NCBI GenBank assembly: GCA_963978545.1
Contig: OZ021727.1
Span: 18,178,743 to 18,242,742, forward strand
Reading direction: 5' to 3'
DNA: 64,000 nt
Source of the DNA: Linyphia triangularis
Lineage: Eukaryota; Arthropoda; Arachnida; Araneae; Linyphiidae
Shown here: piece after piece, positions 25,300 to 36,099 of the stretch
How positions within the stretch are numbered: the first letter of the stretch is position 1
Layout: each line of letters begins with the position of its first letter
Translations under genes and position numbers: made by a program
Notes under the pieces: model-generated
What the model was told of the DNA's origin: nothing
The model's input: only the letters and a program-made list of their open reading frames with translations
The model's database searches: none

Positions 25300-25540
25300 A
25301 CAAACTTTGAAAGAGAGCAAACAATGGTGAAGATCTCGTCTATCGTCTATGAGGCAATGTACCGCGTCTGGTACCGACTGGATTATGAGAAAGTGATAAT
25401 TTATGTCAAGGCAGGGCACTAGCAGTGAAAATAGTTAGATGTACAATAGTGTCATCGATGTTCTAAGGAAAAGTACCTTAGTATCTTTCGAGTGCACTGC
25501 TTTTACAAGATGAATTCTTGTACGGTATCTTTTAGAAAAT
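25300..25540 (+). repeat. Old duplication, copy 1 (partner 27420-27690)
   Basis: It shares with 27420-27690 an ordered series: CTTTGAAAGAG, ATGGTGAAGATCTCGTCTAT, AATGTACYGCRTCTGGTAC, GAAAA(T/C)AGTTAGATGTACA and a CTGCTTT-AGATGAAT-like block. Both copies lie near the presumed 5' region of Lim1. No protein family is recognisable in either. Confidence 0.75.
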
Positions 25541-25979
25541 CCTTTGTATTTTGTTATTCACTGAAGTGTACTTGAGGGATCTTCTTATTTTTTTTTTATC
25601 TGATGGTCAAGTCAGAAGTTTGATAAAAGGCAGATATTTCTAAAGATTTCCGAAGACCAGCTCTCAATATACACAGCTTCAGTTTCGGTTGTATTGCCAG
25701 ATGCAACAAATGACCTTTTTCAGCTCAGTAACAAGTAACCACAATTATTTCCAAGCAAAAACTGGCTTATTCAATCACATGGTCAAGCATTCATTCCACT
25801 CACAAAAAAGAAAAAAGTTTCTCTTTTTTTTTCTTCTTCCTAAGTCGCCACAATCAAAAATCACGATTGGTTATGTTCATTTTCTTAAAGATGAAACAAG
25901 AAAGCAAATAATTTCCCGAGAATGCAGCAAAGTCTTCAAAAAACAGAACGCTCTTCTCATAAAAGAGGTAAACAACTTC

Positions 25980-26230
25980 TCCCAGTCGACTTCTTCTGAC
26001 CAGTTCCAACGCGAGAATAAAGTTCTGACTTACAAACTCACGTGTCCGCACTCTACTACAGTCTGTCCGAGACTGAGTTTGTTCTCGGAGTGTGGATACG
26101 CCCTCTCGGATGGAGAAGGTGGAGCCACATCACGTCAATCAAACACGTGGTTGCCATGGTAGCTGAAGATGGGATCGGCCTTTCTTCCGTCACGTGGTTT
26201 TACAGCGTAAAGTCGGGATAAAGGCTTTAC
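25980..26230 (-). promoter_or_regulatory. Candidate Lim1 promoter/5' exon region with X-box and E-boxes
   Basis: A complex, GC-richer block about 1.1 kb upstream of the LIM exon. It contains CACGTG at 26144-26149 and 26191-26196, and GTTGCCATGGTAGC (RFX X-box-like) at 26150-26163. On the minus strand the latter is also an ACCATGG start context opening a 34-codon frame that soon stops. A GTGAGT donor-like site on the minus strand at 26041-26036 could end a 5' untranslated exon. The role is inferred from position and motifs only. Confidence 0.35.
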
Positions 26231-26344
26231 TACTTAAAATGCCATTTAAAAAAACAAAACAAATCAGACAGGAAGTGCTTTTTTTTCTCTTTTAAACTTC
26301 ATGCGGCTTGCTCACCAGTTTTTCAAGTCATATTTAAACGTGTA

Positions 26345-26440
26345 ATGGCTGAAAGGTTAAGATTTCTGCTCCGCTGTGCCAAAGGTGCTATGTTTTAATT
26401 CCGGTTTAGGATGGATATTCGTCTCCGTTGATTTTGACAA
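26345..26440 (+). mobile_element. SINE-B fragment, strongly diverged
   Basis: AATGGCTGAAAGGTTAAGAT, GTGCCAAAGGTGCTATG, TTTTAATTCCGGTTTAGG and GATGGATATTCGTC follow the SINE-B order, with the B-box mutated. The 3' half is lost or unrecognisable. Confidence 0.55.
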
Positions 26441-26954
26441 GTTAGAAATCATTATGGAAAATTATGGATGATGTATTGATGAAAACATTGAAGAAAAATA
26501 AATTTTCTACAGTTGATTTTGACATTAAAAAATTGATCAGGAAGAGTCTGGGGGATATATTCAGCATTCATGATAAAAATTTCCCTTGCTTTTAAAGACA
26601 GGTCACTGAACTTGTTTTTTCTTCAACTATTCATTCCATAGATTATTTACCAACCCAATCATATTGAGAAACAATTACTTCTTATAAAAAAGGCAATTCT
26701 CCAAATCTTCAAATTCTGATTTCAAGAATTTTTAAATAGAGGCGATCTTTATTCTCCTCTTAGAAAAGAGTAAAGATTTTGGAAATGAGATCCCATGAAA
26801 GCTAGTTTACGCCTATCTTACATATGGAGTTATGGGGAAGGAATTTCCAAATGCTGGTTAAATGCTGAAAGTTGACCGCAAAACTCTAAGTGTCTTTAAC
26901 TTTCAGACAGGTCCCTAAAAGAAAGGAAGTTCAGTTATCAGCCCTTGCTTTTAA

Positions 26955-27155
26955 CCCTTTGCACTCGTGAGGCGACTCTCACCACATGATTGGATGCCGC
27001 AACTCGAGAAGACCACTAGGTTTGGTGCGGATATTCGACTGTGTTTAGTTTCTTTGAAGTGGATCTGTAACCCCGAACCGAACCGAACCAAAAATGAAGA
27101 GAAACGTCTCGAGTTGCTATTACCTCCGGGCGAAAAAGGCATCGAGTGCAAAGGG
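26955..27155. mobile_element. piggyBac-type MITE, 201 bp, TTAA-flanked
   Basis: Terminal inverted repeats CCCTTTGCACTCG and CGAGTGCAAAGGG are exact complements and lie between TTAA at 26951-26954 and TTAA at 27156-27159. TTAA duplication and a CCC/CCY-type terminus are hallmarks of piggyBac elements (established). There is no transposase inside. The same terminus occurs at 63020 on the element at 62182. Confidence 0.92.
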
Positions 27156-27419
27156 TTAAAAACTCAATGCTGATCAATAATCTTACAAATATGGCTTTTT
27201 TGTCATGGAGAATCCTGTTTCCCAATTGATAGCATCCCTCAAGATTGACTCAAGTCCTCGATGACTTCAATAGAGAATTGGCATAACTCAAGCGCTGTTT
27301 GCATTTGAAGAGCACGCGACGCGCTAGTGTCGTAAATCAATGTTCAGCTGAAATCCAAACTAATTTGCAGGTCATTAACAAATCCAGAAACATTCCGGAA
27401 ATAACTGCTGCTACATAGT

Positions 27420-27690
27420 TTACGCTTTGAAAGAGGGCAATGGTGAAGATCTCGTCTATTGTTCATTAAAAAATGTACTGCATCTGGTACTGCCTGAATT
27501 CTGAGACTGCAGTAAATTCATTAAAAATGTACTGCATCTGGTACTGCCTGAATTCTGAGACTGCAGTAAATTTTGTTCAGGCACTGATGGTAATGAAAAC
27601 AGTTAGATGTACATTAATGCCAACCTTGGTATAATTCTGAAGGTGTCCTGCTTTGAAGAGATGGATTTTTAAAGGGTATTTTCACTTCTT
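27420..27690 (+). repeat. Old duplication, copy 2, with internal tandem duplication
   Basis: This is the partner of 25300-25540. Inside it a segment of about 58 bp (CATTAAAAATGTACTGC through GACTGCAGTAAATT) is repeated almost perfectly at about 27465-27522 and 27523-27575, a much more recent event than the outer duplication. Confidence 0.8.
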
Positions 27691-27966
27691 CCTGCTTGTT
27701 GGAAGTCGATGCTAGTCAACAGATGGCCAAATCTTGACGTAGGTAATTTTGTAACAAAGGGCATCATCATTTCCTTTAAGGTCGGTGGATAAATTCAATC
27801 TGGAACGAGGACAGTTTACGCCTGTCCAGATCTTCCCTGTCACACCTTTGCTAAAAGTGACGTAATTCAAAATTGATCGTTTTTGAGTTAAAGTATCACA
27901 GACTGTGTAATTGAAGCTGTTTGAATGGAGCAAAATTGCTTTTAACTTACTCTTGTAAACAATCTG

Positions 27967-28207
27967 TACTAAACTCCAACTTAACTTGACATCACTAGAC
28001 GATAGATCTTCACCGTACTCATAGGCAATTAATCCATTTTAGAGGAGTGAAGACATAATTCTCGCCAAACCTTATAACCTTTTGTTATCTACAGGGTTGT
28101 GGTTTGGCGAACATTATGCTTTCACGCCGCCAAAATGGATTGAATACCTATGAGCACTGTGACGATCTACCGTCTAGTGATGTCACGTTAAGTTGAAGTT
28201 TAGTATA
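27967..28207. mobile_element. Palindromic MITE P, copy 1 (~240 bp)
   Basis: An end-to-end imperfect palindrome. ACTAAACTCCAACTTAAC at the left is mirrored by GTTAAGTTGAAGTTTAGT at the right, and CTCGCCAAACC is mirrored by GGTTTGGCGA around a short centre near 28085. The copy at 32990-33234 is closely related. TA at both ends would fit a Tc1/mariner-type target, but this is not certain. Confidence 0.88.
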
Positions 28208-28209
28208 GT

Positions 28210-30055
28210 GCAGTTTAACCCTTGGTTAGTCTCGCGTATTGAGGAATTGACATTGTCCCTCACAATCTCAATTTCTCAAAAGATGGTAGTACATGATTAA
28301 AGCCTTCTTACAGATTTTTCCAAGTTATTATAAATTTAATTTTTAATTTTTACTTTATTCTGTTTAACAATGTTGTGTTTTTAATTAAAATATCCACTTA
28401 CTTTGAAATTCGGTCACGAATTTAATGGTATGGACGAAAATTTGAATGTTGGGGACATTTGTCCACCACGTAACTATAACCGTGAGACTAAAGGATGCGT
28501 GCTTAATCAAGGATTAACCAGCTTCAAGTTTTCAGATTTAAAGCAAGGATACATTTGATAAACCATTGATTTAAATACTTTCCAGTTACTAATTTTTTTT
28601 CCAGTAATTTAATTTGTTAGAAATTGTTATAAAGAAAAGTCTCAAATATAATTTGCGAGGCAATATTCACTAGGTTTGAAATTGTTCAATTAGTATAAAA
28701 AATATTTGTATATATCTATTATTCTAAAGTGTAATTATTATAAAAACATAATCAACTATCCCATCTTGTCCTTATGAAGATGAATCTTTGGCCTTTGTTC
28801 ATGTTATAGACTTGCAGCAAAATTTTTCATAGACATTCTCTGCCGAAATATTCAAACATGTAAATATTTTCTCAGACTTAAACACATCAATGAATTCATT
28901 TTTTTAGCAATTTAAACAAATCTGATTTTTTTTAAATTAAAATAAAATTCTAAAAAGGAAACTTTTTTTTGTATGTCATACCAGTGACGTCACTGAAGTA
29001 TAGAAATTACTCTAATTTGAAAATGCATACTCTAACATCGCAGTATAATGCATAAAGTCAATGCAGAAAAGAAAGTTTGACGATTTATGATCTTGCCTTA
29101 GAGACTTAATGTAATACGATTTTTTCTAAATATTACTTTAAATCTTATGTAATTTCGTATCACATTTACATTTAATAACAATAACAGAAACTGACTACAG
29201 AAATTTAAAGGGTAACTGAAACTTGTTTGCTATCAGATTAAATCAAAATCAATTCCCACTATACAAATCGCGCAACCTCTAGTTTTAGACACAGAATCCA
29301 GTCATTATTTAAACGATATTAATGGATAGAAAAATTTCTGTATTGAACTGAATCTGATTGCCAAAAATGTCACAACTTGACAATGAATGAGCATACTTTT
29401 TTTTATCATTTGGTAACGCGCTACTCTCTTTAGTTTCTTTTATAAGGAAGGGTACAGATGATTTCACTCTTCTGGCGACTAATACTTGCTCTTTTAAAAG
29501 TGTGCTAAGTTGGCAATACATATTACGTAACTGATGACGCAATATTTATCGCCAACGGTTTATTTTGAAAAAATGCTAGGTTTCTTTTCCTTTATCCAGA
29601 TGAAATCGCCATCACACTTTCTCAATTAAAATTTAAAAAAAAAAAACGGAGGATTATCAAATGAAAAAAGAATTATCATGATTTGAAAGTTATGACAAAT
29701 TTGGCTATCGGATTTAGTTAAGCTCATTCCAAGTCGATTTTTTGCACAGTTTTAGACATTTTTGCCCCGACAGATGAGTACATATTCATAATCTACTATC
29801 ATTTCTGAACATTTTATATAAAAAAAATAAGAATGACTTTCGATGCGGTAATTAAAATTGCAGTCACCTTTCAGACAATAAAATAAGTTTCGATGCAACG
29901 TTTTTGGAGAAAATGAGAGTTATTAAATATTTCATAGGGTCAGGGAAAAAAAAAACTAGCTATTCCTTTGAAAGCTTATTTATTTTTGTCCACAATGTCT
30001 TCCAAAGTATTGCTTTTAGAATATTTGATTTTTTTCACCAGGTATAATAACACTA
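28210..30055. other. Gene-free AT-rich sequence
   Basis: No exon or repeat is recognised. A TGACGTCA octamer occurs at 28985-28992 (CRE-type, isolated). Confidence 0.55.
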
Positions 30056-30236
30056 ACAAGGAGACCTTACAGTCTCGGAAATTCAGATCGGTATGAAATT
30101 CGGCAGATTGATAGTATACCTTAAGGGTATCCACACTGTAAAGCAATAAAGCGCACTAACCAGAAGATTCCGAGAAAACAGGCTTTAAAGTATTACGCGC
30201 AGGCTATATACTAGAAGAGATTTATGCTCTACAACT

Positions 30237-30306
30237 GCCCGGTGGCTAAGTGGTCAGCGTGCTGGGTTCCCGTACGGGCGATCCGAGTTCGATACCTCGT
30301 GTAGCA
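30237..30306 (+). repeat. tRNA-like sequence in left arm
   Basis: GGCTAAGTGGTCAGCG resembles a D-arm/A-box. CGAGTTCGATACCTCG folds as a T-arm with a B-box-like core. CCCGTACGGG could be an anticodon-type stem. The acceptor ends do not pair, so it is a tRNA-derived promoter sequence rather than a working tRNA gene. Confidence 0.7.
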
Positions 30307-30526
30307 ATTTTTTTTTCCAATTTATAAAGTGACTGTTACAGCTAATTGAAATTTGAATTAAAGATAATACTTTATTTTTAAATACGTAATGTATTTTTAA
30401 TATAGAAAATAGAGATAAATTAAATAGATATAAATTAAAATTCTAATTACCACGGCAACAAAATTAGGGTACGACTTAATTTATCTATGGATTTTGACAT
30501 ATAGTTTTTATTTGTCAATTATTTAT

Positions 30527-30924
30527 TTATATATGTACACCAGAATGACACTTATCATAAAAACATGGAAAACAAGAACTGTTTTGACATCTTGCACAAT
30601 TTATAAAGGAAGATTGTTTACAGGAACAACCTTTTTGTAAAAGATTCGTAGGAAAACATACTTCATTAACATTCATGAAAATATACCTTTCGACAGAAAA
30701 CATGGAAGCATACCAGGCATACCGGATCATTTTATTAAAAATTGATGATGGACTATTGATTGTATTTTTATGCAGTCTTTACGGGTATTTATTTCTCTAT
30801 TATTTTCAACCAGATACGCGCAATTTAGCATACGCTTTAGTAGATTATTTACCTGTCTATAAAAATAGACGTTGCAAAGTGCCATTAGGGTTTTGAAAAT
30901 TTCTAACAATCTGCCTGTGTACAA
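30527..30924 (-). pseudogene. Possible decayed reading frame with Cys-rich end, inside the inverted-repeat element
   Basis: Two overlapping minus-strand frames, 30924-30727 and 30730-30527, could be one frame broken by a shift. Neither is a clean ATG gene. The second ends with a Cys-rich segment of the pattern C-x-C...C-x2-C...C-x2-C...C-H (GCSCKQ, NCARCQNSSCFPCF, DKCH). This recalls the cross-brace zinc finger at the C-terminus of some DNA transposases. I cannot assign a family, and chance is not excluded. Confidence 0.25.
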
Positions 30925-31173
30925 TAGGACAACATTCTTACTCTTCCATATAGAAACTGGTTCTTCATGTTTTTTGGGAAAATCATTTACTTCTCTACAT
31001 CTTATAATATCTCAAAATTTATAATCACTTGTTTGTGAAATTAGTAAATAGAATTTTAATGTACCCTTATTAAAAATACATTACGTATTTAAAAATAAAG
31101 TATTATCTTTAATTCAAATTTCAATTAGCTGTAACAGTCACTTTATAAATTGAAAAAAAAAATTAAAAAAAAT

Positions 31174-31242
31174 TGCTAAACTAGGTATCGAACTCGGATA
31201 GCCCGTACGGGAACCCAGCACGCTGACCACTTAGCCACCGGG
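31174..31242 (-). repeat. tRNA-like sequence in right arm
   Basis: Mirror copy of 30237-30306 on the minus strand, with the same TGGCTAAGTGGTCAGCGTG and GAGTTCGATACC boxes and a few substitutions. Confidence 0.7.
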
Positions 31243-31424
31243 AAGATGCAGGGCAAAAGTTTCTACTAGTATATAAGCTGTACGTAATACTTTAGAGCCT
31301 GTTTTCTCGGAATCTTCTTGCTAATGCGCTTTATTGCTTTACTGTGCGGATACCCTTAAAGTATACTATCAATCTGCCGAGTTTCATCCCGATCTGAATT
31401 TCCGAGACCGTAAGGTCTCCTTGT

Positions 31425-32989
31425 AAGTAAAAATAATTAACAAAATTTGAGCGGAATATAACTAGTGGTTTGTATATTGTCATTTTCTTTAAAGTTTTAA
31501 GTTAGCTACTAAAAGCCTTTAAAATGCAATAAAAGCACCCTCTGTTATTTTCTCGTCAAATTTTATTGGTGAATTTTTTTATTACTGGTTTTTTACCTGG
31601 CGAACAGACTCGTATGTTTTAAAGCCATTCACAGTTATTGTTGTTTTTCTTTGTCTTCTCTGTTGCCAAAATAACTAATAATTATGACAGACGATATTAT
31701 GATTATGATATGACGATTATTATGGCAGACGATTTCTCTCAAGTGTTAGTTTCACTTAACAATCGTCTGCTAGTCCCTGAATATTACTAATTTCGAACAG
31801 TTTCAGTGAATCAGATCTGGCTCGCAGTGAAAGCCAGCTCCTCATATAGAATGCGCTGACTCAAAACTGAATGGCTACAAAAATATCAAAATCCTTTTCC
31901 AGGCTCATCGGAAAAATGACATTAAACCGAAATGCCAAAGACGAAGTCGTTTATTTGTTTAATCTTCGCAACCTGAGCAAACAGTTTTCGGCTGACACAA
32001 GCCCACCAAGTACACAGCCTGCTATTTGCTTTGCCAAAATCGATTTGGGACATTACACGCAGTTCATTTCTTGCTTGTTGACAGAACGCCAGCCTGGGTT
32101 CGAATCACCTGTAGATATTACAGATTATACAGGACGACCCTGATGCATAGATATATTGAGACATCCTTTTTTTCATCTCTCTCTCTCTCTTTGCTGTTAA
32201 CTTTCAATTAAAATTGGATTGCCCTTCTGCCTCTAGTTCGTCTCTACCGATGGTATTAAACGGTTTATGGAGTTTTTATGACTTGTTGGTTTTCGCTTTC
32301 CTGGATTATATAGAATTTTTGGGTTGACAAATGCTGGTTATTGTCTGAGAGAGCGAGAGTTGTTTTGTACGTTGTAGGTAACGTTGTTGTTTTAACGCAT
32401 TTTTTTTTATGTATAGATGTGGGTTAACTGGAATTACTACTGGGAAACGCGGGAAATAACCAAAATGTGTTTGGTTTTAAATTAAAGTGTCTATATCAAT
32501 AGCATTGAAGGATGTGTGAATTTTAATGTTTCTATAAATCATATCTTTCATTTTATCATTTACGTAAATGCAACCTTAACAGTAGAAAATATATTTATTT
32601 TTTGTCTCAAAGTATGTAGAAAGATTTTCTCGAAAATTACAGTTTGAAGAGAACGTATTGTTGCTTTAAAAATTAGATCGATAGAAAGTGCGAAGAATTT
32701 TGCTTTATTGTCAGTATCAAGTTTTCTGTTTTGTATTAAATTGCATGGTTTCTTCCTAGAGTATGTGTAAATAACGCCAAGTGAATTCTGCGCCTTTTTT
32801 TTTGGCGATAAAGTTTTACATTTGGCATCCCTTTTTTTACAGCTGCGCATGTGCGATAGCGATTTTATAGTAACCTTAATTTTCCTCCTCAAACATGCAC
32901 CTTTATTAACTATTTTTTCTGGATAATTTAACGTATTATGTCATATTTTATTGATTATTTTCATATTCCTTCTGTTTTCAGTAATTGCT
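31425..32989. other. Gene-free sequence
   Basis: The short frame at 31871-32143 overlaps a piece with a B-box-like GGGTTCGAATCACC near 32096 but no clear A-box. No gene or named element is supported. Confidence 0.5.
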
Positions 32990-33234
32990 TATACTAAACT
33001 TCAACTTAACTAGACATCACTTAGACGATAGATCGTCACAGTGCTCATAGGTATTTAATCCATTTTGGCGGAGTGAAGACTTAATTCTCGCCAAACCTTA
33101 TAGCCTTTTGTTCTCTATAGGGTTGTGGTTTGGCGAACATTATGCTTTCACTCCGCCAAAATGGATTAAATACATATGAGCATTGTGACGATCTACCGTT
33201 TAAGTGATTTCTAGTTAAGTTGAAGTTTAGTATA
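32990..33234. mobile_element. Palindromic MITE P, copy 2
   Basis: Same organisation as 27967-28207: TATACTAAACTTCAACTTAA at the left is mirrored at the right by TTAAGTTGAAGTTTAGTATA. Matching centre blocks TCTCGCCAAACC and GGTTTGGCGAACATTATG are present. Confidence 0.9.
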
Positions 33235-33733
33235 GTATTAACGGCCATTTTTCATTACCGCCATTTGGTGGATTTTGAATCACTCTCCATCAAGTTTATT
33301 TTGAACCAGCCTCCATCATGTTAATTTGAAATTAGCCGCAATATTGAATTGGCGACGTTTTGGCTTTGTCGCCAACTTTTCAAAAATGCGCCAACCCACA
33401 CACGTAGGCTGGGAATTTACCAATTACATTTCTATTGGTTTTGTTATACATGTTACAACTTATGGTATTGAAATATATCTTTAATATGATTTGATATACT
33501 GTGGACACAATTTATTGTGCCCTTGAACTTTATATCATCAATGATCTTATAGTGTTCTTTATACTGGATATTTATATGTCTAACATGCATATGAATAACA
33601 GTTATGTAAATGTTTTGCAATTTCTTGCCGAAATTCACCAGAAAAGTGAAACTAGGAACGTGAAATAGACGTAAAATGGAATCTTAATAATTAAGACTTC
33701 ATTTTTCGTAGTAAAACAGTGCCACTTGTTACT

Positions 33734-33848
33734 TTCAATTACCCATATTTTTACATAGGGTAATGAAAATATAGCATTCGGTCAAAAAAAAATAAAAAAA
33801 AAATCGCCCCCCCCCCCCTCTCCAAGTTTTGGAACACTCCGATTTCAA
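33734..33848 (+). mobile_element. Fragment of foldback element F (centre portion)
   Basis: TTTCAATTACCCATAT, GGTAATGAAAATATAGCATT and CGGTCAAAAAAAA followed by AAGTTTTGGAACA match the central part of element F. They lie directly outside the full copy at 33849, suggesting insertion next to or into an older copy. Confidence 0.7.
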
Positions 33849-34480
33849 ACTAGGGGTGCGGAACATCGCACAACTTTCAATTACACTATAATACTGACGT
33901 GGATTTATATCATTTACCGTTTGTATATTTTCATCCTTCATTTAGAATAAATAGCCAGTTTGGCGATATTTTTTGCGGTAATTCTTAAATGGATCTATAA
34001 AAAAAAATTCCGCCAAAATGGTGAGTTTGGCGATATACATTTCGATGATCTTTATATTATCCTTTATTTTTAGTGAAATTGAGGGGAGAAGAAAAAACAA
34101 TCATTGATGACGTATGCTCAAGAAAAGAACTCTGTGTTGAAGGTATTCATTTTAAACTTTTTATGCCATTAAAATTTTTTTACGGGAATTTTGGAGGTGG
34201 GGATGTTTAGAACACCTTAAGAGGCATTACCGCAGCGATTTTTATCAAAATCGTAATGCCGTTTTTTAGCAATTACTGAAAAACATGATTTTTTCAATGG
34301 CAGCTACCTTAAACGCATGCGCGATTTTGACGAAAACCTTAATGGTAGGTCTCATGGCCACCGTTAACCCTCATACCAAATTTGAACACCGTAGGTCAAT
34401 TTGTTCGGGAGTTATGCTGATCTCACACACACTTTTTCTAGATCACTTTTTTGAAAGGATGTTCCAAAACGTAGAGAAAT

Positions 34481-34513
<33 letters not shown>

Positions 34514-35164
34514 GAAATTTTTTTTTTGACCGAATGCTATACTTTCATTGCCCTATGTATATATATATATGGGTAATTGAAAGTAAAAAGTGGTAAAGGA
34601 AAAATGTCTGCCTGTGGGTCCGTTCGTGCGTGGTTGGTTGGTTAGCGTAACTCTCGAACAAATTTACCTACGATGTTAAACTTTTGTGGGCGGGTTAGTG
34701 GTGGCCATGGGACCTACCATTAAGGTTTTCGTCAAAATCGCGCAAGCGCATAAGGTTGTAATCATGAAAATCAAGAAAAAATCACGTTTTTCAGCAATTA
34801 CTAAATAACGTCTCTAACGATTTGAGTCAAAATCTGTGTGCTAATCGTCACCACCTTCGAAATTCCCGTAGAAATGCGATAATAAAAGCGTAAAAAGTTG
34901 AAAAACGAGAGCTTAACATAGAGCTCTTAGCCCTTGAGTATCGCCCATTACTGATTGAATGTAGTGTCTATCGAATAACATAGATAATTTCGCCATCTTG
35001 GCGGTTTATTTCCAGGTAAAAATTATTGCCAACAACATCGCCAAACTGGTTATTTTTAATTGAAGGAGTGAAAATATGGAAACGGTAAATAATACTATAC
35101 ATTTTAGCGCAATTACCAATATTAGAGTGTAATTGAAATTTGTGCGATGTTCCTCACCCCTAGT
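33849..35164. mobile_element. Foldback element F, copy 2 (~1.3 kb palindrome)
   Basis: The left end ACTAGGGGTGCGGAACATCG is mirrored by CGATGTTCCTCACCCCTAGT at the right. Inner landmarks are inverted on either side of a long poly(A) near 34483-34511: ACGAAAACCTTAATGGTAGG near 34331, the complement near 34715, and GCAATTACTGAAAAACATGA near 34270. TTAA follows the right end (35165-35168); the left has TCAA (33845-33848). No transposase is present. Confidence 0.88.
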
Positions 35165-35641
35165 TTAAGACACTATTGGTGTCTTATTTTAAAACATTTC
35201 AGTTTGCTGTGTAAATAGGCGAAATCACAGATTAATTTTGGAATAGGACAATAAAAAAATGTATTGTCTTCTTTGGATAAGTTAAAAAAAACAAAAAAAA
35301 ACGCACCATTATTAGCTTTTAGCTGAAGTTCAAAAGTAATGTTTTTATTGTAACTCTAAAGGACGAGAACTTAAGAACAATAGGTGAACCTTAAGATGGC
35401 AACTTTAGAACAAAGGATGAGCTTAAGGATGAGAACTTTAAAGTATGGATGGAATGGTTTTATAATATTCATCACAGATATCGTCTGTGATCTGCGCACA
35501 GGATAATGGCATCAACAGAATTTACAAAATTCTGTTAATGCTTCGTATAAACATCTTTTAACCTAAGAATATGGTTATAAAAATATATTGAGAAGGATGA
35601 TAAGAAACTTTTCCGGTTAGAAGCATCATAAAGCATCTATT

Positions 35642-36085
35642 GTGGCGGTCTCGTGCAAAGCTTCTATGCACGGGTGGACTCTTTTGCATAGCGGTAAAGC
35701 ATTAGACCGGGAAAGCAAAGGTCGCACGATCGATCCCCAGCGACAGCAAAATAAACTACTACGCTTTATTGATGGTGACTATCGGACAACTGAATTATGC
35801 TGCCATCTATCGGCACCTTCTGAAAATACTGCACAACTTTCACAATATCATCTCATCATCACTGCCAAACAGCAAGCAAAATTCCGGCGACTCACTGCTC
35901 ACGTGCATGCTTCTCAATCGTTATAGTCCCTTCACGACTCACTGGGTAAAGGCTATGTGGTGATCTCGTGTACAAATAACAGATAAAGCTTCTATGCACT
36001 GGAGTACTCTTTTGCATAGCGGTAAAGCATCTAACTGGAAAAGCAAAGGTCTTACGATCGATCCCCAACGATATAACAATAGTTG
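35642..36085 (+). repeat. Two copies of another tRNA-like repeat (SINE-D)
   Basis: Copies at about 35642-35760 and 35960-36085 share GCTTCTATGCAC, GACTCTTTTGCATAGCGGTA, AAGCAAAGGTC and ACGATCGATCCCCA. TAGCGGTAAAGCAT is A-box-like and ACGATCGATCCCC B-box-like. The 200 bases between them are unique. The frames running through are shadows. Confidence 0.65.
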
Positions 36086-36099
36086 GCAATAGAATATTT

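Larger units (their letters stand above)
30056..31424. mobile_element. 1.37-kb inverted-repeat element with ~350-bp arms
   Basis: The left arm (about 30056-30402) and right arm (about 31070-31424) are inverted copies of roughly 350 bp. Outer ends read ACAAGGAGACCTTAC and its complement, and inner ends share TTAAAAATACATTACG-type sequence. Each arm carries a tRNA-like sequence pointing inward. The unique middle of about 660 bp holds two short minus-strand frames. I could not define a target-site duplication. Confidence 0.9.

Noticed and set aside
25701..26162. Plus-strand frame of about 150 codons opposite the Lim1 5' region
   Set aside because: Lys/Phe/Ser-rich without a recognisable domain; it overlaps the candidate promoter block and changes composition along its length.
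30237..30306. Functional tRNA gene
   Set aside because: D- and T-arm-like parts exist but the acceptor ends do not pair and no proper cloverleaf forms; it is part of the inverted-repeat arms.
31996..32143. Another SINE with a GGTTCGAATC box
   Set aside because: Only one box is present, with no A-box, no second copy and no target duplication.
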